64,000 nt of DNA. It comes from Otatea glauca. Its lineage: Eukaryota; Streptophyta; Magnoliopsida; Poales; Poaceae. The translations under genes were made by a program, and so were the position numbers. Under the pieces are notes generated by a model. That model saw only the letters and a list, made by a program, of their open reading frames with translations. It was not told where the DNA came from and did not search any database. The DNA lies in assembly GCA_036346275.1 (NCBI GenBank), contig CM070722.1, positions 27,675,336-27,739,335 on the forward strand. Reading direction: 5' to 3'. Shown here in pieces: positions 22,060 to 31,772 of this stretch (the first letter of the stretch is position 1; every line of letters starts with the position of its first letter).

Positions 22060-23140
22060 CAACAGATGGTTAACGCTCATGGAAATCATGGAGCTTCTGG
22101 TAGTGGAAATCGACTCAATGCCAATGCCAATGATGGAGCAGTACCTCAACCTTCACCGCCAATCGATATGCAGAACTTTAGAACTTTTCTAGCTGCTTAG
22201 ACTCAGCTTATGCAGACTATGATGCAACAGATGCAAAGTATGACAACACAAGCTGCAGTCAATAACAGCAATGCTCAACATAACAACAATGGACATCGTC
22301 CTTATTCAAAGCTGTCTGATTTCATGAGGACTCATCCACCGACATTCTCTGGGAATATCAATAATTTAGAGGTCGATGATTGGCTTAGAACCATTGAGAG
22401 GAAGCTGCACATAACTCAATGTGAACGAAATAAGAAGGTGTTGTATGCCTCACATCAACTTGAACGAACTGCAGCTGAATAGTGGAGGAACTACTGTGTT
22501 GCTCATGAAGCCCCACTAGAGATCACTTGGGAGGAGTTTACTTTCGCTTCCAACAGTACCATGTGCCTGAGGGAATGATGGACTTGAAGAAGGAAGAATT
22601 CAGGGCACTTAAGCAAGGAGGCCAGTTAGTGACCGATTATCTGAACAAGTTTACTCAGCTTGCACGCTATGCCTCTGAAGACATTGCAACAGACAAAGCT
22701 AGATAGTCTCGTTTCATGAAGGGACTAAACTCTAGGTTGCAAGTTGGGTTGATTACCCATAACTTCACTGATTTTCAAGAATTGGTCAATAAGGCTTTGA
22801 TCTTGGAAGACAAGTGCAAGGAGTTTGGTGAGGATCGCAAGCACAGGATGCTAATCAAGAAGGGTGTCCAAATTAGTTTAAATCGAGAATGACGCCTCAA
22901 TAGTTTGCAAGGTTTCAGCCGCAGACTACGAACAAGATGTCAACACCTGCACCGCGTCCTTCTAGTCAAAATTTTTAGACGCCAACCCAAGGGAACAAGG
23001 AACCATGAGGGAATCAACAGTCTTCTACTAAACGCTGCTATTCTTGTAACGAGCCTAGACACTTTGCCAACAGATGACCCGAGAAGGGAGGTATCGCACC
23101 TGTTCGCTTCAACTTGGGAACTAGTTGGATCAAATAAGAA
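22060..23140 (+). pseudogene. Gypsy gag, degenerate
   Basis: The capsid region begins MVNAHGNHGASGSGN and has glutamine-rich QTQLMQTMMQQMQSMTTQ, then DFMRTHPPTFSG and DDWLRTIERKLHITQCERNK, typical of gypsy gag. After a TAG (22481) it continues WRNYCVAHEAPLEITWEEF, and following a shift, YHVPEGMMDLKKEEFRALKQ and SRFMKGLNSRLQVGLI. The zinc knuckle near 23035 reads CYSCNEPRHFANR and then TGA where the last cysteine should be. At least four stops or shifts make it non-functional. Basic residues and PQNF-type text lie between capsid and knuckle. Confidence 0.85.
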
Positions 23141-23194
23141 GAAGCAATTGAGGAGGAATTACGCTCGCATAATAACAAGTATTTGGTCTTGTTG

Positions 23195-24921
23195 ACAAAA
23201 CAGTTCTTAAAGTCGTCCCTGTAGGATCAAACTGGATTTTCATCTAGAAGAGAAATGGAAATAACCAGGTGGTGAGATAAAAAGAGAGGCTTATAGCACA
23301 AGGGTTCATGCACAGATCTGACATCCATTACGATGATATTTACTCTCTTGCAATGAATAGAATAAAAGTTCTGATACTTCATATCAATGGCAGCTAGCTT
23401 AAACTTATCAACGCAGTTAATGGATGTAGTGACAACATATTTATATGGGTCACTGGATAAGTATATTTATATAAGAGTCTTTGAAGGAGTTAAAATTTTG
23501 AATCCTAATAAAAATAATCACAATATGTATAGCGTCAAACTGTAGAGATCACTATACGGATTAAAACAGTCAAGGAGAATGTGGCACAACCGACTTAGTG
23601 AGTTCCTCGTGAAGAAGGGTACTCCAATTGTCCCATGGTTGTAAAATCCCTTGAAGTGGATAAAGACCCTTTTAGACCGAGGATGGAAAATGAGGAAGTC
23701 TTAGGACTTGAAGTCCCATACTTAAGTGCCATTTGAGCACTTATGAATATTACGAATTGCACAAGGTCTGATATTGTATTCATAGTAAATTTGCTAGCTA
23801 GACACAATGCAGCTCCAACCACAAGACATTGAGCTAGTGTCAAGACTTTACTCAAATACCTCTAAGGTACACAAGATCTTGGATTGTTTTACCGAAAGGA
23901 CCAAGACTTGACCATGGTAGGATATACGGATGATGGCTATCTGTCTGACTCCTATAGTGCTAAATATCATACTGGTTTTTGTTTCTCTGCAGTGGTATAG
24001 CCATTTCTTGGAGGTCTGTTAAGAAGACCTTGGTAACTACTTCTACCAACCGCTTAGAGATTATATGTTTATATGAAGCCTCACGTGAGTGTGTTTGGCT
24101 AAGACACGTGAATAACCATATCCAAAAGTCATATTGTCTTAATACCATCGATACCCCCATAATTATCTATAAAAATAATACTGCATGTGTTGCACAAATG
24201 CAAATGTGTTATGTAAAAAGCAACATCACGAAGCATATTGCTGTTAAATTTTTCTATCCTTATGAACTCCAGAAGAATGTTGAGGTAAAAATTATGCAAA
24301 CTAAGTCATTTGAAAATCTAGCAGATTTATTCACCAAGTTTTTGCCAAAATCTATTTTCTAAAGATTTGTGGCTGGCAATGGAATAAGACGACTTAGAGA
24401 TATGCAGAGTTCAGAGGGTAAAATCCTTGAATGATAACCCTTAGCATAATCCCGAAGATCTTAATTTAAATATAGAAGATTATAAGTTGTATTCTTTTTC
24501 CCTTTGTGAGTTTTTCTGAAGTTTTCTCGCATGAAGATTTTTAATGAGTCAACTAGTGCAACATGGTATGCGAGTGCAATGTACTCTTTTCTCCATCTCT
24601 TTTTTCTATTGGGTTTTTGAGAGGAGTTTTTAATGATACATGTGCATTACACGGTATTTGCCCAAGGGGGAGTGTTGAGATATGGATGGACTCTGAGTCC
24701 TAGTTGTCCAAATATGGTTGGACTCTATCTCTATGTGGGCGAATCCAAATCTATCTCTTGGTACCTTCTACTATATATTTGATACCCCTTTGTACAAGAG
24801 AATCAATCAAATAAAAAGAGATAACAGTTTTGCTTCCTTATATTATGTGTGCTCCCTATATATAGTTATTGTTCTTTCATGTATCGTGATTGATCAAGGA
24901 TAGAGAACAAGTTTTACAACA
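23195..24921 (+). mobile_element. Copia retrotransposon 3' half with LTR
   Basis: From about 23195 the plus strand encodes degraded copia reverse transcriptase and RNase H (for example NWIFI, RLIAQGF, YTDDGYLSDS, IIIYKNNTACVAQMQMCYVK, ENLADLFTKFLPKS), ending about 24360. A spacer, the polypurine tract cccaagggggag (24661-24672) and a 249-bp LTR follow. Many stops are present. The same family is seen on the opposite strand at 10744-14830. The junction with gypsy gag at about 23190 is an illegitimate join or deletion, since neither element has a terminus there. Confidence 0.85.
24673..24921 (+). repeat. Copia 3' LTR, 249 bp
   Basis: Starts TGTTGAGATATGG right after the polypurine tract and ends TTTTACAACA, giving the short inverted ends TGTTG and CAACA. 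It contains 'ctatatatttgatacc', a possible TATA region, at about 24769. The TG and CA ends are intact. Confidence 0.8.
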
Positions 24922-24966
24922 GCAATGAGCAATCGAGACAACCAGTGAGGTCTAATCACCTAGGAG

Positions 24967-26030
24967 TAGGGGTGGAAACGAGTCGAGCCGACTTGAGCCA
25001 AGCTCGGAGAAGCACGTTTGAAATACAGCTTGGCTCGGCTTAGCTCGTTTTGGGAACGAGCAAAAAGTCATGCTCGGTTCGGCTTGTTTCTAGGCTCGAG
25101 CTTGCTTGTGGGCTCGCGAGGCAGATGGCAAGGATGGCGGCGTGGGCGCGAATGGTAAGGAGGGCGACGGTCGGCGAGCACTGCGGCACACTGGTGAGGG
25201 CGGTGGACGTAGGATGCGGAGGCGATGAACTCGGTGAGGGAGTTGTAATGATGCGGTCTAGGGAGTGGGGACTAGATTTCGGCGGCAGAGCAGAAGGAGA
25301 CATCAAAGAAGGCCGGGAGGGAGTACTAGGGTGGAGGGGGCACGGTGAAGGGCACCGAGGGTGGAGGAGGATGCAAGAGGGAGGGATGCAGAGCAGAGGG
25401 TGACCGCGTGGGGGGAGGGAGAATTTGAGAGATCAAATGCTGACCCCTAAATCAGCGCACGCATGTTGCGGACACAATACACTAGTGCTCACACACACAA
25501 GCATCCGAAAGCAGTGAGACGAAACAACAACAGGTGAGTTCAATCCACAAGCATGCATGGAGATTGGTACGAAGATCAAGCTGCTCGAATTGCACGCCCA
25601 AAAATGAGGAGAGGCAAGGGTATTTGGGATTTACCGAGGCATACGAAGAGCATGATGAAGGGCTTCATGCCGACCTCCGCCACCACCGTCGTGGCGCTCG
25701 CCTCCGCAGCCAGCTCCTTCGCTCCCGCCGCCACTAAGAATCACAGGCGAGGGTTAAGAAACGGATCGGGAGGGTGAGCCTGGTAGAGACTGGTGAGTAA
25801 AGGTGTAGTGGAAACAGGGAGGTCATTTTTTTCAATGGGTTGGCTGACTGCTTGACTAGGCTACCGAGCCCACAAGCTGCTCGCGAGCCAGCTCAGGCTC
25901 GGCTCGAAAATTGAACGAGCTAGGAAGAGAACTTGGCTCGGCTTGTTTACACTACGAGCCCAAGCCAACTGACTCGAGCCGGATTCGAGTCGAGCTGGCT
26001 CGTGAGCCTCAAACTTTTTTTCCAGGCCTA
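24967..26030. mobile_element. Non-autonomous hAT element, 1064 bp
   Basis: The left end is TAGGGGTGGAAACGAGTCG and the right end is in reverse TAGGCCTGGAAAAAAAGTTTG. The octamer CCTAGGAG flanks it perfectly (24959-24966 and 26031-26038). Both arms are rich in 'gctcggct' / 'gagccgagc' motifs, which act as inverted subterminal repeats. The middle, about 25110-25790, is GC-rich and unlike the arms; it contains short frames on both strands (one reading SATTVVALASAASSFAPAAT), so it may hold a captured host fragment, not identified. Confidence 0.93.
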
Positions 26031-26038
26031 CCTAGGAG

Positions 26039-26365
26039 CACGTGATGCCCGGTAGGCTAGAGAGGACAAGGTAAGGACCGAATTGGCGCATGCCATGTAT
26101 GTCAGACTTCAAACAACACAGTTGCTTCCAAAAACTATTTTGTAGTTTTTCTTGATTACTTTTTAATTCCACAAAAGAGTAAAATGCATGGAGGGTGACT
26201 GAACTTGTCCATGTGTGTCTTCCAGATCACTGTAATTTGAAAATATGCATCTGGATCACTAATATGACATCAGTGTGTCATTAGTCCATCCTAGCTACTC
26301 ATGCATTCGATGCTTGAAATGGTTTTGAAATTAACACAAAACCCATTTGTCCTTTTAACCCTTTC
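26039..26365. other. Short unassigned spacer
   Basis: Sequence between the hAT target duplication and the next CACTA element. No frame, repeat or motif that I can assign is present; it is the pre-insertion DNA of both elements or an older fragment. Confidence 0.4.
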
Positions 26366-26560
26366 CACTACTACAAAAGGAGTTATATTAGACACCTCAT
26401 CACTGACAGTTTTTTAGAAAAACATTTAGTGATGAGTTTCGGGAACATCATTGATGGTTTTTGGCTAAAACCGTCTATGAGGAGGGGCACATCACAGACG
26501 GTTTTAGCCAAAAAAACCATCTGTGATGACCATTTCTAGGAAATAAGTACAGAGAGCCTC
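26366..26560 (+). repeat. CACTA left terminal and subterminal repeats
   Basis: After the CACTA end, motifs such as 'catcattgatggtttttgg', 'aaaaccgtctatgag' and 'acatcacagacggttttag' alternate in direct and inverted orientation. They are the presumed binding sites of the CACTA DNA-binding protein and pair with those at 41040-41300. Confidence 0.8.
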
Positions 26561-27218
26561 GACCTTCTCTGTATTTTTAGAGTTTCCCAAGTTATTTTTG
26601 AGGTGGTTGTGATTGAGAGGCGATCTGATGGATAGAGACCCTGGATTTGGAGGTTTGATTGTAGATCCTTCTATTCTAGGTCATCTAAGGTTAGTACTTG
26701 GTTCAAATTTGCATTATATTTAAGATCTAGCTTGGTAAAGAGGGAAATGAAGATGGTTTGTAGATCCATTTGTTCTCTGTAGTGTAAAGTAGTAATTGGT
26801 TCTAATTGCATTATACTCAATATGTAGATAGTTACTTAAAGGAAGGTGATCTAAGTTAATAATTGGTTGTAATTGCATTATATTCAAGGTATATACATCT
26901 AGCTTGGTAAAGAGGGAATTGAAGATGGTTTTGATCTAGCTTGGTGTAGATCCATTTGTTCTTTTTGATCTAAAATAGTAATTGGTTCTAATTGCATTAT
27001 ACTCAAGATGTAGCTAGCTATGTAAAGAGAGAATTGAAGATGCTGAGTTTAAATGTAGCTTACATATGTATATATATCCATTTGTTTTTTGTGATATAAG
27101 GAGCTATATAGGTTAATTGGCAAGTTTAAATGTAGCTTATTTGTAGCATATGTGTGCATGTGCACTCCTAGTGTACTTAATTCATTATTTAATACTTATT
27201 GTTATGCACGTAGCGTAG

Positions 27219-30200
27219 ATGGATCGAAGCTGGATGTACATTGAGAACTGTGCGAGCACCGAGTACATTAATGGCGTCTCCGCTTTTAGAAGAGTTGTAG
27301 AGGAGGATATGTTGAACAAGGGGTGGAATTTATGCCTTCTTCATACATTGACTGCGAGAATCTGAGGATGTTTTGAAACCCAGCTCAGATCAAAGCACAA
27401 ATGATTCTAAGGGGTTTCAAAAGGGGGTACATATGTTGGACCAGTCATGGTGAAGAGCAGATTATGCAGGAAGCAAGTAGTATTAACATCGTTGACGAAG
27501 TCAACGATACTCCGGATGATATCGACTGTGCTTTCGATGAGGATAGGTTTCACGATGACAATCTGGATCAGATACTTCAGGATGCAGAAGGGAACCGTGA
27601 TTGGCGGGAATATGTAAAATTCTGGGGCTTGATGGATGACTTAGAGAAACCTTTGCTCCCGAGCTGCAAGTCAAAATACACAAGGTTGTCATCCATGCTT
27701 GAACTGCAGAAATTTAAGGCAAGCAATGGTTGGTCCGACAAGAGTTTCACCACTTTGTTAGGTCTATTAGCGGACATGCTTTCGGAGGGAAACGAGTTGC
27801 CGACAACCACCTACAAAGCCAAGAAGGTTCTTTGTCCCTTGGGAATGGAAGAAGAAAGAAAACATGCTTGTCCGAACGATTGTATCCTCTACCGCAAAGA
27901 GTACGCAAACTTGCATGCATGTCCGGTGTGCAATGCATCCCGATACAAGCATAAAGATAGATCAGATGATGATGATGAGGGCACAGAGGTGAAGAAAGGA
28001 CCTCCTACTAAGGTGGCGTGGTATCCGGCTGTAATTCCCTATTTGAAGCGTTTATTTGCGAACCCAAAGGAGGCAAAACTGCTTCAGTGGCACTCGGATG
28101 AGCGTAAGAACTATGGAATGGTAAGGCACCCTGCTGATTCCACCAAGTGGAGAAATATCAATAGGAGGTTTCAGGAATTCACTGCGGATCTGAGGAATAT
28201 AAGGCTCGAATTGAGTACGAACGAAATGAATCCTTTCGGTATCTACAACCATCATATCACTTGGCCCGTGAATCTCTGTATCTACAACCTTCCTCCTTGG
28301 TTGTCTATGAACCGGAAGTATATTTTACTGTCTATACTTATTCAAGGCCCGAAGCAACCTAGGAACGATATTGATGTGTACCTAGCACCATTGATGGAAG
28401 ATCTTAAAATGGTGTGGGTTCTTGGAGAAAAGGTATGGGATGCTCATAAACTAGAGTACTTCACTTTGCATTGCCTGTTGTTCTGCACCATAAATAATTA
28501 TCCTGCCCTTGCTAACCTGTCGGGCTAGAGTACAAAAGGAGCCAAAGCCTGTACTCACTACTTAGATGACACCGAGAGTGTGTGGCTGAATCACTCGCGC
28601 AAAACTGTGTACATGTGTCACCGTAGGTTCCTCCGGAGGAATCACCATACCACAAGATGAAGAAACACTTTGACGGAACGAACAAAGATGATTTAGCTCC
28701 AAAGCCTTTAAGCGGGATAGATGTTCATGATATGGTTAAGAACTTGGATGTTGCGCTTGGAAAGGGACGTAAATCGAGGACCCGTGAGAAGAGCATGTGG
28801 AAGAAGAGATCAATATTCTGGTACCTACCTTATTGAGAGCACCTAGAAGTTCGGCACTACTTCGACATCATGTATGTAGAGAAGAATGTCTGTGATAGCT
28901 TGATTGGTCTCTTATTGAACATTAAGGGTAAAACAAAGGACGGTATCAATACACGGCTTGACTTGGTCCGTATAGACATCAGACCTAAGTTAGCGCCGAA
29001 AGAGACCGATAAAGACCTAACGTACTGCGAACCTTCTTGTTACACTCTATCCAAGGCCGAGAGAACTGAACTGTGCCAGTGCTTGTATGGTGTGAAAGTT
29101 TCGTTCGGTTACTCCTCCAACATGAAGAGACTTGTTTTGATGCAAGATTTGAGTTTAACTGGCATGAGGTCTCATGATTGCCATGTGTTTATGACACAGA
29201 TGCTCCATGTCGTAATTAGAAGTATTTTACAAAGCAAGGTCTGGGAGACAATCACAAGGCTGTGTTATTTCTTTAACACAATTGCTTAGAAGGTCATCGA
29301 TCCCGAAGGACTAGATGCTCTACAGGCCGAGGTGGTAATGATTCTATGTAATCTTGAGATGTATTTCCCTCCGTCGTTTTTCGATATCATGGTCCATCTC
29401 ATTGTTCACCTTGTGAGGGAGATAAAGATGTGTGGGCCCATGTTCCTACGTAGCATGTACCCGTTCGAGAGGTACATGGGAATTCTCAAGTCCTACGTGC
29501 GGAATTGATCTCGGCCAGAGGGTAGCATTGTCGAAGGTTATGCAACCGAAAAGGTCTTCGAATTCTACGTAGATTACATGGCTCAGGTTGAACCGATAGG
29601 TGTGCCTCAATCCCGCCATGAGGGGAGGCTCAAGCGTATCGGGACCATCGAAAGGAAAGTAATCATGCCTGATCCAGCTACATGCGCTAAAGCCCATTTC
29701 ATGGTTTTGCAACACATGGCTATTGTGGCCCCGTATATCGACGAGCACAAGAACTGGCTACGACAAGAGAATTTATCGTGGTAGGAGTCCTAGATCATCA
29801 GATAGCATAATCTTCAGTTCAACAGATGGTTGAAGGAGCGACAACCCATCATTCGAAGCTCGTCAGATGATACGCTGTCATAGTTTTCAAAAGGGCCAGC
29901 ATTTATGATTGTAACATGGAAAGGATATGACTTAAATAGGTACATATTTTACACAAGAGATCAGGACATGAAGAGCACAAACCAGAACTACATTGTTCGC
30001 ATAGATGCGCTGAATAGCACTAGGTCGACGAGGAGCTCGTACTATGGGTTCATTGAGGAAATTTGGGAGCTCGATTACATACTATTCAAGATCCCCTTAT
30101 TTCGGTGCCGTTGGGATCACCTGCAGCACGTGAAGGTTAAAAAGTACGGTGTCACTACTGTGGACCTCGAACATGTCGGATACCAAGACGAACCATTTGT

Positions 30201-30300
30201 TCTCGCTAACAAAGTTGTTCAAGTCTTCTATGTAACCAACCCGTCCAACAAGAAGCGTCACATGGTTCTTCAGGGAATGATGAGGATTGTCTAAGTTTGA
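27219..30300 (+). pseudogene. CACTA TNP2 transposase (Transposase_21, DUF4218, DUF4216)
   Basis: Catalyses CACTA transposition. From ATG at 27219 it reads MDRSWMYIENCASTEYING (transposase-associated N-terminal domain). After a shift it has a long open frame at 27401-28528 with a zinc-binding-like HACPVCNASRYKHK, then RHPADSTKWRNINRRF, NPFGIYNHHITWPVNLCIYN and LIQGPKQPRNDIDVYLAPLM, the conserved transposase core. A stop follows NLSG and the frame changes several times through DDTESVWLNH. The DUF4218-type region is at 28870-29790 (MYPFERYMGILKSYVRN, then EGYATEKVFEFYVDYM) and the DUF4216-type end at 29905-30294 (FYTRDQDMKSTNQNYIV, YQDEPFVLANKVVQVFYV). About eight stops or shifts inactivate it. 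Introns are not obvious, and the long open 375-codon core suggests moderate age. Confidence 0.92.
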
Positions 30301-30479
30301 GAAGGTGGTAGATGAGGAAGAATACAATCAGTTTGACTAGTTACCTCCTATAGGTACTGGCGTCAATGCCCAGAAAGATCAACATGAGGAAGCTAGCTAC
30401 ACTCGTGTCGATCATCGTGAAGGGCTAATTTTTATACAGAAGAATAAGCAAGTGTAGTTGTGATGAGGTCGTCATGTTT

Positions 30480-30640
30480 ATTTCAAGTGTACCTATATTG
30501 TAATTAATAAGGTGTATGTATTACAATTAATGAGATATATGTATTATAAATAATGAGATGTCTGTAATGTAATTATTGAGATGTATGTATTATAATTTAT
30601 TAGAATTATTGCGATGTACGTATTATAAACTTTTATTGGA
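30480..30640. repeat. AT-rich short tandem repeat, about 27-bp units
   Basis: Units of the form 'gagatgtatgtattataattaat' recur about five times with changes after the TNP2 end. Non-coding; it lies in the CACTA region between the two genes. The stretch from 30640 to 30780 is A/T runs without further structure. Confidence 0.6.
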
Positions 30641-30789
30641 CTAAAAAATGGGTACAACATTTTTTAAAAAAATAGCCATTTTTAAAAAGTCTTAAAAAGC
30701 ATTTCTTTTTTTTTTTAAAAACCACATTTAAAACAAACCCCATTTTTGGGAAAAAAAATAGCTTACAAGAATAATAGCAAAAAAAGGAA

Positions 30790-31370
30790 AACTGGCTCAT
30801 CCTAGATGGTTCAAGCCCAGAACTGTCTGGGATGGCCTTTTACCTGAGCCTTTTATTACTACCAACTATGATGCGCAAAAAAATCAGTTTCCCTGGGATT
30901 TGAACCCAAGACCTCCTATACGCAGCTAAGCCATTTGCCAACTAAGATAAGTACCACTTGTGAAACGTTATGCGCATTATTTATATGAGGTTGGTTGCGT
31001 CGCAGACGGTTCTATACTTGAACTGTCTGCGATGTGGGTCATATTTCTTCTCCCCGCACGCGGTCGTTCACTCGTTCTGTCCTCTCTCTGCCCGAAACTA
31101 TCGCGGCTCCTTTGCCCCAAACCCTAGCTCCCCCGGTGGTTCCCCCTTGGCGGTGCACATCCCCCTCCGTGGCGACCGCCCCCTAGCCGTCTCCCCCATG
31201 TCGACGCCCCCTCCACCCTCCAAGGCCCCCTCCCCCTTCGTGTCGCCCTCCCTCTCGCCGTGTCGCCCACGTCGACTCCCTCTCCTGTTAAGTCCTCCCC
31301 TGCACCCCACACCCCCTCCTCCTCCGTCTCCCCCACGTTGGCTATCCCTCCGGTGAGTCCTCCCCCCGCA
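30790..31370 (+). other. CACTA intergenic region with internal CACTA motifs and GC-rich leader
   Basis: Motifs 'tcgcagacggttctatac' and 'gaactgtctgcgatg' (30997-31035) form an inverted pair like the subterminal repeats. They precede a C-rich stretch (31050-31370) that reads like a promoter-proximal leader ('ccccaaaccctagctcccc'). This could be the 5' leader of the downstream TnpA-like gene, whose first coding exon would lie beyond a large intron. Open frames here are proline/serine-rich and low-complexity. Confidence 0.4.
30893..30956 (-). other. tRNA-like fragment with B-box motif
   Basis: On the minus strand the text 'cttatcttagttggcaaatg' is followed about 30 bases later by 'ggtcttgggttcaaatccca', matching the T-arm/B-box GGTTCAAATCC of tRNA genes, with a D-arm-like lead. 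A complete cloverleaf with an acceptor stem is not evident, so it is not called as a tRNA. It lies inside the CACTA element, antisense to its genes. Confidence 0.35.
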
Positions 31371-31772
31371 CCCCCTCCTTCGATACTGTGATGAATTCTA
31401 GTTAATTTCTCTTCATTTGATACTATGATGCTTTAGGGTTTTGCTTCATTTGATACTGTGATGGATGCTAGTTAATTAATTTTGCTTCATTTGATGATGT
31501 GATGCTTTAGGGTTTGCATCTGTGGATAACAGGTTGAGAGTGTAGAATAAAAATCTTACTCCCTCCTGTAATTTACATTAAGCAGGTTACCAACCAACAT
31601 GTTCATTTAGTCCATCACTTTTAGCCTGTAATTTACATTAGGCAGGAAATCAAATCCACTTTTAGCCTCTAGGCTTATTTGGGGAAATCATGATTCTGCT
31701 GGAAGTATTATAGTGGACTTTGGTAAGAATAAATCACAGTTTCTTACTTTCTTACATTCCAGCATGCAATGG

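Larger units (their letters stand above)
18707..23190 (+). mobile_element. Gypsy retrotransposon, 5' part (LTR, primer site, extra ORF, gag)
   Basis: A 2128-bp LTR (TGTAACATCC to TCTCGACA) is followed by the primer binding site TGGTATCAGAGC, an extra reading frame, and a gag with Retrotrans_gag features and a zinc knuckle. Protease, reverse transcriptase and integrase are absent: at about 23190 the sequence changes to copia polymerase. The gag style (long glutamine-rich lead, 'FMRTHPPTFSG', 'WLRTIERKL') resembles Del/Tekay-type chromoviruses, which have LTRs of several kb; this lineage call is inference. No right LTR or target duplication remains. Confidence 0.88.

Noticed and set aside
30893..30956. 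A functional tRNA gene
   Set aside because: Only T-arm and partial D-arm similarity is seen; no matching 7-bp acceptor stem or clear anticodon arm could be drawn.
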